Assembly (NCBI GenBank): GCA_013398275.1
Contig: VZSE01004120.1
Location: 723,798 to 787,797 of the forward strand
Direction of reading: 5' to 3'
DNA: 64,000 nucleotides
Source of the DNA: Promerops cafer
Taxonomy: Eukaryota > Chordata > Aves > Passeriformes > Nectariniidae
Below the pieces are notes generated by a model. The model was not told the DNA's origin. It ran no database searches and saw only the letters and a program-made list of their open reading frames with translations. Made by a program: the position numbers and the translations under genes. Shown in pieces: positions 1 to 13,785 of the stretch (positions within the stretch are counted from its first letter, which is position 1; every line of letters starts with the position of its first letter).

Positions 1-3000
1 TAAGCATCAGTAACAGGTATGTACCCATATTTAGCTTACATTTTGGTTGTTTTTTGCTTTGTTCCAGCAGGCTATGAAGCAGAGTTGAGTTTAATGAACT
101 TTTTGCTTTAATACTGATTGTGTTAAGTAACACCAAAAGCCCTAATTTTTGGGGAAGTTGTCAATGGCATTTGCATTTTACTTGCAGGCATTGATTAAGG
201 TCAAATTCTTATAAAATTATACAACTGTATAGCTGTAAAGGAACTGGGTGAGATTCATTATGAGACGATATGAAATACTGAAACAATGTGCTAAATGAAT
301 ATATAATTACAAAATGCCAATAAGTTCCTTCAACTCTATATGCTTTGCTGATGTTTTCTCATAATTTCTACTTGGCAATTGAGTGTTTGTTTGAATTCAG
401 CATTATTTATCAATTTCCCTTTTTTTAGTCATCTCTTTTCTCTAACGTTACATGAAATCACAGGAAACCAGAAAACGTAGTGTTTTGCATGGAAGTGTTA
501 ACTGCACATTGTTGTTGACTTCTTTAATGCTGTGTCTGAGAAGTAACTGAAATGTCGTATTCACTGATATCTAACTAAATATATCATCTATGGAACATAA
601 ATTGTTATACATATCCATTTTCAAATATATTTTAAAATATGCTAGTCTTTTGTCGTTTTTATAGCTTAATAGCCTTAGTTTGCTGAATCAGTGATATTGA
701 AGTGCCTAAGGTAAAATCTTAATAAGCTACTGTTATATTTGGAATTCAGTTCAGGTCTGTAAGACAGAACAAAAAACAAAAGTCAGTTTAGATTTTCTGT
801 TCCCTTTTTTTTTTCATTTCTGGTTCCCTTTTAAAACTTTGTGTACTTTTGCCTCAACTACTTTTAGTCTTTTGAATTATAAAACACATAAGAGAAGCTG
901 CTTACTGCAATAAATGTAGATGGACATGTTTATTTTTGCTCTTTGACAATTTAGTTAAGCACAGCCACACTGCAATTCTCTTGTTCTTTACTCCTTCTGT
1001 TCTGAAAGAGCTGATGATGGCACACTTTTAAAAGTCTAGAACTAGAGAATGTGAAAACAGCAAGTACACAATTAACATTATGTAGGGAATATGGTAGAAA
1101 TATCATTATCACTTTTAAACACTCAAAACTTCAGAGGATTAGGTTTTCATATTTATTAACAGTTGGTGACTTGTGCCCATTAAAAAAAATATTTTATCTT
1201 CAGACACAGATATTCGATACAAGTTAAAATTCAGATGCAATAGTTTTTCCTCCAAATATGCTACATACATGTTTGGATTTCTCACTAGGGAATCACTAGA
1301 AATTTTAGTATCAATGAAAGGAAAATAACTAAGTATCAAGAATTCATTTGGAAATGTTTGTGGTTACTGCAAGTTACATGATAAAATTTTGCATATACTG
1401 ATGCTGTGCACTTTATAATATAACACCTTCATTAACCCACTGTATAATTTTAAAACAATCAGAAAAGTAATCCCTATACAATAATTTTAACATCTTAGGG
1501 GTGGACAGCCATTGTTTGAGAATTGTCATGGTATTTCTAAAAATTTTAACCCTTGGTTGTTGTATTATATGAGAATTTAAAATATAAGATTTGGTTTCTT
1601 TTTATATTAACATGGAAGGTGATCATAGCTATCTCCCAGAAATCTATTATTATTATTTCTTCTTTAATTCAGTCTTGGATTAAGATGCCACATCCATTCT
1701 TCAGTGCCAGTTACTGAAACAGAGTTCTTGCACTAAAAGGAAGAGAGGTCATGTCTACCAGTTTTGGACAGTCACAGAAGCTTTGAGATTTGGTAGCATA
1801 TAAAATAAGATCATATTTTTCTCTTAGCTGTCTGAAATCAGTTAAATAGTATGTGAATAGAGCTAATTTTTGGCTTTTAATAGTGAAGATTATTTTAAAA
1901 AGCTTAAAGAAAGAAGCTGGTCTCAGTTTTATCTATTTGTCACTAGCCCAGGAAAATGCATTTGGTAATAAATAGGAGCTGAGGAAGTCTCATTCTGTTG
2001 GGAAAGCAGTGATCAACTAGGGCTTTTTCTAAAAAACTTGGAAAGAATTTTGACTTACTTATTAGAATACATGAAGCAAACTATATTTCAAAGCTTCCAG
2101 CTAGAGAAATGAGCACTCTTTCTTTTTTACTATTTGATGTCAGTCCTTATTAGTTCTAAACATAATGAACAGTGATTTAGTATTTGGTGTGTTTATCCAG
2201 ATTACACTGTTATCTCTGTTTGGTGCTTTGCATAAGTGTTTTTACTTTAATCTCCGGTGTAAAGACTGTGTGGTGTTTCAGATGCCAGTAGGGGCTAAAT
2301 GCCATTCATGGAAAGATATGCTTTTGAACTGGCAAGGAGACCATAATTGGCACTGAGAGTAAGTCGTTTTTATGTCAAGGTTGTCAAACCTATTTTGCTG
2401 CTAGCTCTTGGCCTGAATTCTACTTAATGCCAGATGGTATTGTTTTTTAAATGTTCTTGAATAGAGCAGATCATTAATTCCCCCTGGATTTTCTCAGACA
2501 CCTTATATGATGAATTTTCCTGCCCACATGCCTCTGCAGTCTGTGGTAGTCTATGTTATTTCTTCCTTTTTATTGTGCAGAAATCACGACTCATTCACGT
2601 ACTATATATAAGCTGTGCAACATAAATACATGTTGTTTATTTTTTTTTAGGTGAACGTTGTGTTTTTCAACATACAATTATTTGCAGGCATAGTTGGCAT
2701 TATTTAGACACCCAAAAGTGCACCTAATTGCCTTAGTTGTTCCTACAAATCAGCTAGAAAAGATGCATAGTGATATAAAATACTCTTTTGGTTTTGTGGA
2801 TTATCTTGCTGTGTGAGAGAGCTGGCACACACTGGGTGGTTGTTTTCAAGTCCCTTCAACCCAGACCACTCGAGGCTGATTCTCCAATGCTCCACATATT
2901 GTACATTTGCACACTGTGTGCTTGATACCAGATTGTACTAGCAAATTCCCAGGTTTAGGGCCCGTGAAAAGAGGTCTTTGTTAGAAATGGTAGAAATCAG

Positions 3001-6000
3001 TAGCAATGTTTTCTTTGCCAAGAAAGCATGCAGTTCATATTAATAAGAGGGTCCCATGAGGCTGCCAAGGTAGGCATTGAATTACTTGTCACTGCTGGAG
3101 GAGTTTTAATGATTAGAAGCTGCTTTCTCTTTTCCACCAAGAATTTGTGAAGTAGTAATGGGAATTACTCTGTCCTTCTCTTGTGGGGGAACCAACTAAA
3201 GAGGCTGTTTCATTGTACCTAGTTAAAATAATACACCTGGCACGAATATATCTCAATTTTTAGTCCAGTTTCTGTTAAGGGTGTTATGTTTTATAAAACT
3301 TAAGGAAACCAGAGGTTCCAGGTACAAAATCAAGACAGTGGATATCACTGAGTTTGTGTAGACACCACTTTCTGGCTTTTGAATTATGGTTTCTGTTCAA
3401 TACCTCAATGATTTCTCTCTGAAATCTCAAAAACTCTACCAAAGATACCTGTCAACAGTCTTCAGAGCATAGTGACTTGAGAAAAGCTGTTTATTAGGAG
3501 TTTTTGTCAAGTGAGATTTAGTGGAAAGGATCTGAGCATCTTGTGACAGATATAAAGGTCTTGTAGAATTTTGGAGTTTATTTTTTTAGGATTAAAAGAA
3601 ATATTTAAACAGCACCTCAGAGTTTGGCTAGAGTTTACCCCAAGAAGGCAGAATACCTCTAAGAGCATGCTCTGCCATAACAATACTCTCACACACTCAG
3701 TAAACAGGTTTTTTTGTTGGTGGTTTTTTTGGTGGGTTTTTTTTTTGGGTTTTTTTTTTTGGTTTTTTTTTTTTAGAGAGGGAGTGAGTTAGACAGCAGC
3801 TTCTTCATTCAATTTTCTCCTTCAGATTCTTGTGTCAGGTAGGCAGCCACAGCCTTCAGAAAGATTTTTCTCAGTTGTTCTTCAGAAATAAAACTGGGGT
3901 TGGTTTCTTCCTGTAAATTTAATCTTTCTGAGCTGTACATTTTAAAATACATTTAAAATTTTAAATATGGTGTCATGTCTGTGGCAAGGAGAACAAATAT
4001 TGGAAAGTAAAATGTTAAAACTTTGTCACTTTGAAGTGTGTAATGCAGAAGGGGAAAAAAATCCCAGTCTGCTCTGAAGCATGGGTGGTATCAGTTTTGG
4101 AGTGTTGCCATACTGAGTTCCACTATGTAGGTTCCAATTTAGGGGACAGGTAAGTTCCTCTCATTTTTTCAACCTCTCAGTGTCTGTATTGATTACCTCA
4201 CATAAAATTGACAGCATGCAGAACTTCATTTGTGTTTCTACAGGTTGGTTTTAGTTTGGTCATATCATTAACGTCACAGAAAAAAACCTCCGAGTTTTTT
4301 TCAATATAGTATCATAACAGAAGACACTGATATTTTAGTTTCAAATATCATGGTATTTTGACAGGCAACTGTAAGAAAATCATACCTGTGGGTATTTTGC
4401 TACTATCTAGCTAAGTTTATCATTTCAATATTCCATTTCATCCCATCCCATTTGTGCTGGTATACCAGAGAGAATTCTATTGTTTACAGTGAATATAAAT
4501 TTAGTATCTATTATTCCTGGAGGAATTTTTTGTTTGTTTATTAAATTCTTTATGGATGACATTAGGACTTAAACAAAAGAGTACTCTTTTGCTACTACTA
4601 AGCTAGGACTGCATTTACAAGCAAATATCTTTTGATTTCTGACCGTGTAGAATCATGTTGCACTTGAATTCTATTAATTAAAAGCAAATAAACAAAAATC
4701 TGAAGCCCCTGAAGGACTTAGAAAAGTTTTCTTTGATGGAAAAAAAAAACCCCTTTTACTAAGGCAGAAGCAGAATAGTCATGCATTTAAATTGTAAATG
4801 AAAAATCATATTACAGTGTTTCTTGTGGACATCCATTTCAATCTCTCTAATAACATAAGCAGCTGAAATAGCCAACTGTCATCCCAGCATTTCCAGCTAC
4901 TCAGTCATGAGCTGTTTTGCATACAGAATCTCTCATACAAATTTGTCCTAGGATTTCCAAAGTTGCTAGAATTATTTGTTCTTTCATGAGACTGTAGTTT
5001 AGAAAATGTTGCTGCTGACTTCTCTTTATCAGAGAAAAGCAAAATGATCCAAAAAGAGTAGATAGTTTTGCCATGATAAATTTCTTTTTATCTGAGTCAA
5101 GTAAAAAGTACTTTGAAATAAGAAAAAATTGATTTGGAAAATACTGTCACAAATTTAGAATGTTCCTAAGATTTGTTATTCATGGTAACAGTTTTTGTAC
5201 ACTAGACTATCAGCCCAAAAGATTACCACTATTCATAAAAGCTTCACAACTGGGGCCTTGTTTGATGTCTTAGCAATGCAGCTGAGGGGAGGATGGTGGA
5301 AATGGCTGGGTAGCTGCTAAAAAACAACACTCTAACTATCTGGGAGGTAAAAAGACACAAAATGTGTGGTTTACTATTGACTTCTGGAGAGTAACTTCTT
5401 ATTATATCCTTTTAGGCAGCTGGAGCTGATGTTTTGCCTTCCCCTGTCTCTGTGTGTGCACCATTACTAGCTTGTCTTTAGCATTAACCCTAAAATTCAG
5501 TCTAACTTAGAAGTATATTTACTCTGGTATAATAGAACACCAAACTTCTTTTAAAAATATATATTTTTTTAGATTTTAATACTTTATGTGAAACATGTTA
5601 AACAGATTTAATAAACCAATAATTCTGAATAATACTTTCATATTCTTAATGTTGTTGATAAATGATACAGAACATCAAAGAGATTTGGTTATGCATCAGT
5701 TTAATGTATTCTTGTAATGGACGCTTTTATTCACTAGCATTATTTTTGTAACATGTCTTGTTCTTTCAGTAGCTGTCATTTAAACATGAAAGGTTCTTGT
5801 ACTGCATTGCCTTAGGATATGGTTTTCTAAATAAATGTCTAGTCTAGAGTGGTGAAGTATTGGGCAAATGGGGGTAAAATGCTTATGGAATACTGCCACA
5901 TTAAAATGGCAGTAGATAAAATCTGCATTAGTACAGGATAAATTTAAAATACAACTGTTCATTATATAAAAATTAAATTTGAAATTCAGAATTTTGGATA

Positions 6001-6107
6001 TTAAAACTATTTTTTTGTCTAGTTAAATGTATTTCAGTAGTCTTCTTTACACATTTTTTAGCAGAACTGAAGTTATTCCAAAATCACTACTGCAAGGTTA
6101 AGATTTG
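1..6107. other. AT-rich non-coding DNA, no gene seen
   Basis: No open frame exceeds about 75 codons and none resembles a known protein. The stretch holds scattered A/T homopolymers, a T/G-rich simple tract near 3.7 kb (listed separately) and a possible CR1 3'-tail relic near 2.83-2.89 kb, where a phrase like 'ccttcaacccagacca' recalls the CR1 3' end but lacks the terminal octamers. Otherwise I see nothing I can name. It could be intron or intergenic DNA. Confidence 0.6.
3709..3774. repeat. T-rich / TG simple repeat
   Basis: This is a 66-base tract of T runs, up to about 13 long, separated by GG or GGG. The plus-strand open frame over it reads as W, F and G residues only, a product of composition and not a gene. 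The tract is likely to be length-variable and prone to sequencing error. Confidence 0.85.
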
Positions 6108-6605
6108 TGTGCTAGTTTTGGCTGGGGCAGTAAATTTTATTCACATGTGCTGTGTTTTGGGTTTGGGCTGAACACAGGGCTGATAATATAAAGATGATTT
6201 TGTTATTGCTGAGCAGGGTTTACACAGAGCCAAAGCCTTTTGTGCTTTTAATACTGTCTCACTGGCAAGGAAGTTGGGGGGGCATGGGAGGTTAGGAGGA
6301 AACACAGCCAGGACAGGTGACCCAAACTGACCCAAGGGATATTCCAGACCATCACGCGTGGCATCACGCTCAGTGTATGAAGTGGGGGGAAGAAGGAGGA
6401 AGAGGGGGACATTTGGAGTGATGGCCTTGGTCTTCCCAATGCACTGTTACACTTGAAGGGGCCCTGCTCTCCTGGGGATGGCTGAACTCCTTCCTGCCCG
6501 TGGAAGTAGTGAATGAATTCCTTGTTTTGCTTTGCTTGTGTGTAGTGTTTGCTTTTTCTGTTAAACTGTCTATATCTTAGCTCAGGAGTTTTCCAGCTTT
6601 CTCAG
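6108..6605 (+). mobile_element. Decayed ERV solo LTR (avian, classic TGTGCTGGTTTTGGCTGGG type)
   Basis: The left end reads TGTGCTAGTTTTGGCTGGGG, the 5' terminus of a very common avian LTR family as I remember it. The interior follows the same order: a segment ending in CTGAGCAGGGTTTACACAGAGCC, a purine-rich box with GGGGGAAGAAGGAGGAAG near 6.38 kb, then GAATGAATTCCTTGTTTTGCTTTGC, and a GTTAAACTGTCT segment near 6.56 kb that stands where the usual ATTAAA-like polyadenylation signal would be. The TATA region near 6.375 kb is mutated (TGTATGAAGT). The 3' terminal part, normally ending in CA, is missing, so the copy is truncated and no target-site duplication can be assigned. No retroviral internal region flanks it. 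Family recall is firm; the right boundary is good to about 20 bases. Confidence 0.85.
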
Positions 6606-9591
6606 ACTCAAGAAAGTGAGATACACAAGTTTATACGATCTGTAAAGTGGATGACAAGAGTTACAACTGTAGTAAAATGAAGAAATTACTATTATTCCTA
6701 ACCTTTTTCATCTTATGGGCAATCATGAAAAGACATAAAAGTCAGGTGCAGTCAGAGTGAAGGTCCATCTGGATACAAGTTTTTCATCCCTTCTCAGATA
6801 AACTGCTAAAGCATATTCCTTGGAAAGAATAAAAAGAAAAGACATATTACTGAATTGAAAGGACACATGATGAAAACTGGGCTTATTTAAATGGTTAAAT
6901 AAACACCAGATTATTTATTTGAGGAAAACTTTCTAATAAAAACAAAAGTTAATAATGGAATTTGCACAGCAGCTTAAACCATAACAAAACAAATCACTGG
7001 GAACAGCTGCCTTATAGCCTGAAGACCTTCAATTAGGACTCCTCTGTGAGATATCAGAGACCCAGATTTACATTGCTTCCTAAGTAATTAAAAGTTAGAA
7101 TGGAAACTTGAACTACTAGGTAAAATTAATTCTTTTTGGAATTAGTAAAATATTCAAGAAATGATATTAGGGTTTTAGGATCACTATATAGAGTTATAGG
7201 TGTCCCATGACTGTTCTATGTAAATGTAGACATGAACTGCCTTTTAAAGGAGAGTAACAGCAAGCACTGAGAAAATAAACTTGACCTTTTAAATTTAATA
7301 GCACAGACAAAAAGAATTAAGTAGGATGATACAGTAAGGTCTCCTCATAATTCTTGAGAGAGTTTGTATACATATGCTGGCAGGTAAACTGTAAGTTAAC
7401 AACAAATCCATGTGTTTTCTGTTGGTTACTGTGGTTTTTTCTATGCACATTTACCAGTGGTCTATATACAGTTTCAATAGTTACTGCAGTTTTAAAAATG
7501 AAACTTCTTATATGACAAGATTTACACTTTTTAAAATTTTATTATTTTGATGAAGAACCTGAAGCACCACCGAACATTCACTTTCAATTCAGAAATTAAA
7601 ATTTGCCTGTTTTCCCATCTTATTTAATTTAAATCAACATAATTTAGGAAGTGAGAGGAAATTATTAGCAAAGAAATCACTTCTTCATCTCTCAAGGCTT
7701 TCAGCAACTTTCTAGTTTGACTACCTCTTAATTTTGAATTGTCACTTTTTTCCTCTTGAAAGGTCTAAGCTGGTGACCATAGTATTTGATGATCTCAAAA
7801 CTGTTTATACAGAAAGTTTTTCTGAGAGGATTATTGCCTCTCATTGTTAAATATTCAAACTTATGATGCTTCTTTACAAATCACTATAGCACTTTATTTC
7901 TTCTGCTGACTTTATTCTTCAGTCTTTTGTTTGTATTCAGATTTTAGCTGTCTTCTCAGTATGAATTTGTATTTCTCTGTCTTCTGACAGATAACATGAA
8001 TTAGTTAGGACTACCTCTTTAGATGCTAATTAACCACTTGTCTTGATGATGACATGATTGACAGTTCCTTATTTGCCTGTATTCATCAATCAGTCATACT
8101 CTATTCTTCTATTTTCTTCAAATTTGTTGTTTTATAAAGTTTGCACTCTAGACAAAACACAGTGATTTGTATAAAACCAACATGCCACTGCAAAAACATA
8201 ACATTACCCTGATCATAAAACAGCAGTAAAACCTGAAAGCCTGTAACTCACCCAACTAGGTATGTTTGTATGGGAAAAACAAGAAATTAATTTTAGAAGG
8301 ATACAATCTGTATAGAGATTATCTAGAGTATTACTGTAAGATTTTGAATAATAATAGGTGTAAACATGGTACAAGCTACATGTCGTCAATGATATAAAAG
8401 AAAGAAGTAATGGCAATTATTCATGCCATGCAGAAACATAAGAAAAAAATAAATATTTCATATAAACCTACAGAAGCATATTTGTAAATGTGAATATACT
8501 GAGAGGAAAAGTTGGCAGCTTTTCAAATACCAATGGTTAATATAAATCCACTGGTGTATTTATTGGAATTTCTTTGGTTTTTAAGGAAAATGAGCCATTA
8601 GAAAGAAGGAAATAATTTTGTAAACAGGTACACCAGAGGATGGGCAAAGAAGAAATGATGGGGTCAAATTCTTGTTGGGATGTTCATCAAGAACTTCATA
8701 AGATTTATGTTCATGATATCCAGAAGTATACCTCTTTGTGTGATAGTAAACATAAAGGAGACTTGCATTTTTAAATACAATTAATACCAACTGCCAGAAG
8801 CATGTAAGCAAAAAAAATTAAATCATATAAAAGTCATATTCTACCTGTGGTTTTGCAATCATATTTAATTAATTTAATCAAACTAATGTTTCCTTGCATG
8901 TCGTTATTTTCACTTTGAATCAGGAGACTGAGATGTTACTAACCTTCTAGACTCAAGTCTATTTTTTCCATTTTCCATTTGTTTTTTCCTTTCTAGTTAT
9001 TGTGAATGTCTGTTGAATTAATAAAATAAAGTACTTAAAAAATAATAGGATATAAAAATTTGGGTGCTTTTTAAATGCACTTCTATTGTTACTATTTTTG
9101 CTTTTGTCTTGTTCTCATTACATAGAAAATAATGAACTAAAATCTAATTATCCTTATATTTCTCTGATTCTCTCTCAAATGCATAAGTAACAAATTATAA
9201 ATGTCATGCTGTTTACTCACTAGTACAATATCATAAACCCACTTACAATCCTCTGAAACCCCAGTGATTTTAGCATTTGTGACATTAATGTTGTTAGTCA
9301 TTGACCAATAATTTAATCTTAGTATTTCAGTGTGAGATGGTAGACCATGGAAAACCAAAGAGTAATTTCTGGATCTAATCTATTTTTAGAACTATTATTG
9401 AGCTGTCCAGAACTTGAAGTCACATTTATCTAATCAACTGCGAAGCAATTTCCAGTGCTTATTCCCAGATTCTATTTTAATGAGAGACTTCAAATGTTGT
9501 TTATGTAGCCTAGGAGAACTGCTAGGAGAGGACAATATTGTTCCTATCAGAGTATATGCATTTAAACATCAATAGTTCTACAAAGACTCAT
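6606..9591. other. AT-rich non-coding DNA, no feature seen
   Basis: No coding, RNA or repeat feature is recognised. The minus-strand frames near 8.2, 8.6 and 9.1 kb (67-76 codons) have unremarkable AT-driven composition and no domain I recognise. Confidence 0.6.
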
Positions 9592-10987
9592 TGTGCTGGT
9601 TTTGCATTAGAGCCATTCACGGAAGTGACTTTCTAAGAGAAGCTGCTAGCAGTTTCCTCCACATCTGACAAAAACCAATCAGTAATTAGTTTTGAGAATT
9701 GACAGTCTGTTAGACCACTGAGAAAGCTGGACACATATCTATGAATACAGATGTTAAAAATGAAAAAAAAAAAGCCGGGAAAAGCTCTCTCTTCCTTCCA
9801 GCCTGGGAGCAGCTAACAAGGCTGGCCTGACCCCCCGCCTTGGCTGGGCCTGGTGGGCTCTGCCCATGGGGCCGGGCCCCATCGGCTGCCAGGCAGGGGG
9901 AGGGAGGCCATCGGCCCCAGCACGCTGCAGCTAGCCCAGGCCTGGCTGCTGAGATCCTGGCCGCTGCCCCCAGCCCAGCCCAGCTGCAGCTCTGGCCACA
10001 AGCTCCTGAGCCCGGCCGGGGTTGCGTGGCCATCTGCAGGCCCTGGGCGAGATACTAACTCTCTCAGTGCACAGATGAGACTTGCAGACCTTCAATCCTC
10101 CCTCGCGTGAGAGAAAAGGACAGAGTGAGAACACATGGAGGAACAACATGAAGACACCAAGGTCAGTAAAGAAAGAGTCAAGTCCCAGATGGAAGAAGAA
10201 ATTAAGAGATGCCTTAATCTTAAACTGAAATCCTCTTGTAAGGTTATGGAGAAGATATAATTGATACATTAGACTCTTTTTTCCTGTAACTCATGAAAGC
10301 ATGGGGCGAGGAAGTGTTCAAATTGTAGATATGAGAAAACTAAAGCTAGCAGATGTTGAGGTCGTTGTGATCTCATGAGAAGTTTGAACAGAGAGAGAGA
10401 GAGAAGAGTGATGAAGACTCTTTTCCCCCAGGGAAGGAGAAGACCACCTCTGTTCCCAGAGATGAAGATGATTTCAGCGATAGAGAGAACCTTTGCTCTT
10501 GAACAGCTCATCTTTAAATAGTACCCCTTAAGTTGACATGGCCCATAAACACAGCTGTGGAAAAGCTGTGAAAGATGGGAGGGGTTTCACAATTACAGAT
10601 ACCCAGGCAGCTGTTATTCATGAAAATTAAAAGTCATGAGAGAACAGTTTTCTTGTGGAGAAATCTCCATAAATTGACAAGAATGACTCCTCCCCCTAAG
10701 TGAACTGAAGAAAAACCATTCTAGAAGTAATAAACTGACTGAATTGTTTCTGTACATTGTTAGTGGGAAAGAAAAGGTTGTAGAGGGGAAGAGAATTGTT
10801 GTGTTCTAAAGGTTTTATCCAGATTCTTATTATCCTTTCTTTTAGTTACTGTTAATAAATTTTTCTTTATACCCTTTTAAAGTTTTGAGCCTGCTTTACC
10901 TTCCTCCTAATTGTATCTCACAGCAAGAAATGAGTAAGTATATTCTAGTGGGTGCACTGGCATTTAGCCAGCACTGAACTCACCACA
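9592..10987 (+). mobile_element. Long ERV solo LTR with GC-rich core
   Basis: The element begins TGTGCTGGTTTTGCA and ends ACTCACCACA, the TG...CA form of a retroviral LTR, and spans about 1.4 kb. Near the 5' end is a segment with GAAGCTGCTAGCAGTTTCCTCC that I associate with avian LTRs. A GC- and CpG-rich block (9.77-10.05 kb) may be a former promoter or leader region. An AATAAA signal lies at 10854-10859, followed by a U5-like stretch and the GGTGGGTGCACTGGCAT-type terminus common in this LTR group (here AGTGGGTGCACTGGCAT). The polyadenylation signal near the right end sets the plus orientation. The flanks, CTCAT on the left and TTAAT on the right, do not form a clean duplication, so the insertion is old or an end is slightly misplaced. 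No gag, pol or env remnant adjoins it. Open frames of 60-112 codons here follow from GC content and are not genes. Confidence 0.8.
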
Positions 10988-13785
10988 TTAATTGATGCAT
11001 TAGCCAGGATATCTCAAATTGGAGAACAAAAACCACTACACTCATATAACAAGAATTCAAAAAGTCAATACAGTAGACATTGCATATCACTAAGAAATTC
11101 AGTCATCCTTTAGGAATAGCTGATTTTTAAAAAGCTAATTTTCTTTCTCTTTTGAAAAAGTTCAATTATTTTTCCAGCTCCAGAAAAAAAATTATTTTTC
11201 CTCCCACCTGCTAAGTATCTTGGTCTACCTTGTAATAAATACTAGTAATTGAACACTAAGAAAACCTATATTTATTTAATGAAGACTAAATTTATTCATA
11301 TTTAGAAAGAGCAGTACTAATGCTAGTTAGGTGGTACACAGTTATAGACTTAAAAGTAATTTTAGGACTATTTACCTGAAGAAAAATAAAAGAGGAAAAA
11401 ATTTCAATCTTTTATAAGATTTGTAGGTAACTTTGTGATGCCTGAGAACATATTTCTGTATGTTTTGAAAGAGATATTGAGCTCTAAAAAAACCCTTAAC
11501 CAAGCAAACAAACAAACCCAACCCCCAATATTTAAATGAGAGAGATATCAGTTTGCTTTATTTTGGCAAGACATAACAATGCATGTTTTCTAGGCGATAA
11601 ATAAATCATGTTATTTATTCAACTATAGAATTAGTGACCAACTGACTTTGCTTAAGCTTTGCATAGAAGAGGTCACTGAAAGGACTACCCTAGCTGCCCA
11701 CAACAGCTTGATACATGGAAAACTAAGATATTTAAAGACATGCCTGGGTCAAATGTGAAAATCAAAGTTGAAGAATTAGCGTTTCAATTACCACTTTTTT
11801 AATATGAGAAGACTCCGCATTCTAGGCTACTTGTAAAGAAATAATGGATAAAAGTAGATTTGCTGCAGAGAATTAATCATAACTGTATGTCCTCTCATGG
11901 CCAAATACTTGTGCTAGCATTCTACAAGTGAATGAACAGCAGCTTAACATTCAAACAGCAGCATGTGACCTATGCTCTTAGCCTTTTTCAGTGGTATGAA
12001 GTAATCATGCCTTAAAAATATCAATGGCTTAAAAAGTTCTAATAATTTTTGTTTTTAATGTATATCCACTGAAATGCAATCCCACAGAGGTTTAATGCAC
12101 TCATACAGTTTAGCTTGTTCTTCCTCTTACCTTGATTTTAGACATTTTAAGAAGTCCTGGACAATTTAAAAGTGCTTCCAATCCTGAGTTGCATACTATG
12201 CTGTATTAAAGGTTTCCATTGGTTGATTTCAGCTACAGTTACAATGCTTAAAATATCTAATTAAACAGTAACTATTACCACAGACATGTCTGTGCCCTTT
12301 ACATTACAAATATTTTTTATCTTCTTGAAATAATGATTTCTTAGTCTCAATAAGTAAAGTGAACACAGGATAGAATATTGTGCAGTTATTTTCATGAAGA
12401 TGAACATGCTGCTTTATAACCTGTTTTCAGTGCAATGTTGTCAGCTGACACTGACAACATTTAATGATAACAATAATATAACATTTTATAGCAATATATA
12501 ACATATAAAATGTGTATTCTGTAATTATTACAACTGCTGATTACAGTCTACTTCTCAAAAAATACATCTCAGCATATATGTTGCATTAATTACTAATCAC
12601 AGTGTAAGCAGCAGATACTTTCATACCTGTCAGGGGCTAAGACTGGGGTAGATTATGATGGTAATTATGAACTACAGTATTTGCAAGGATGTTTAAACCT
12701 CGCATAGTATATTTTTTTATTATTCTAAATTTCATATCAGGCTATAAATTTGCTTCATATCTCTTTTTTTTTGGAAGTACATGTTGCAATTTAATAGAAA
12801 AATATAATGCAAAATAAAATGGACAAGCACAGTGTACTGTGTTGAATCAAGGTCAACTTTCAGCAGAATCCACAAATGCTTTCTACTTCAAAACCAAATT
12901 TAATTTCCTAACTGCAGCTGTTTTATTTCTAGACCTGTTCATAAACTCTTTGCAGGATTTTACTTCATTTTTTTTATAGTGGAAAAGTGTTGTTCACTTT
13001 AGAGATAGAAGAACTGGGAACTTTTGTTAATGTCTCTTCCCAAAAACTTCTCCAGCTGAGGAGAGATCACAGAAATTTGTAACTTAAAAAATTCAGAAGA
13101 TACAGTCCGAATAGAAGAGGGAGCAGCAATAGTTGGAGGGTAGCCAATAGGGAAAAGGAAAATAGGTATGCAATTTCATAAAATGTCATATACACACAGA
13201 CATGGCTGGACAGAAAGAAATAATACAAGCACAAAGGTATCCATTACTAAAAAAATATTCACTTGTTTATATTCCTTGTTTTTTTCCTCATCTTTCTTTG
13301 CCACCTCTCATTCAGATTCTATGTGTATTGCTGTATTCTCTGCTGCTATGTCACATTCATATTTTTCATTACTTTATCCTTCTGTTTCTTACTTCTCATA
13401 TTCTCCTGAACTCATTAACTTCATCATTTTAGCTGAGCTTTCATCAGATATTCTTTTCACTCTCAGAGTTATTCCAGAATCTAGTACCACTCTACTCCAC
13501 ATCTTGTTATCAAACCTTGTTACATCATGTCATGCAAAAGGTCTGTATTCAATTTGTTTCCTGAAATTCTAGATGTTGGATATTGGAGACATTGAAATTG
13601 AATAGCTCTGAACTCCAACTTTTAATTTGGACCCTTTTTTTTATGTGTTATCTTAGCTATGTGATCTTTTATTGTTGTTGCTGTGAAAAATAGAATATTT
13701 ATCATATGCAATAATCTGAACAGCAGAAATTAAACATATACCTCATATAAAAGAGAGGATCCCAGAAGACACCAAGCTGAGCATC
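10988..13785. other. AT-rich non-coding DNA
   Basis: No gene is recognised. It includes an 11-bp perfect inverted repeat at 12434-12461 (listed separately). A 134-codon plus-strand frame (13168-13572) is rich in S, F, L and I, has no recognisable domain and looks like chance read-through of a pyrimidine-rich stretch. Confidence 0.55.
12434..12461. repeat. Short perfect inverted repeat
   Basis: AATGTTGTCAG is followed by a six-base spacer and its exact reverse complement CTGACAACATT. In RNA this could form an 11-bp hairpin. It is too short for a typical miRNA precursor and is not next to a recognised gene. Confidence 0.8.

Noticed and set aside
2825..2890. Possible worn CR1 3' end
   Set aside because: Only a short phrase matches; no octamers and no upstream CR1 sequence.
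3571..3792. Frame ending in a W/F-rich tail resembling a membrane segment
   Set aside because: The tail is the translation of a T/G simple repeat.
9710..10269. Overlapping open frames of 62-112 codons on both strands with alanine- and proline-rich translation
   Set aside because: They coincide with the GC-rich core of an LTR, where stops are rare by composition. The frames overlap on both strands and none has a domain.
13168..13572. 134-codon plus-strand frame
   Set aside because: S/F/L/I-rich translation of a pyrimidine-rich stretch with no recognisable domain, splice context or related neighbour.
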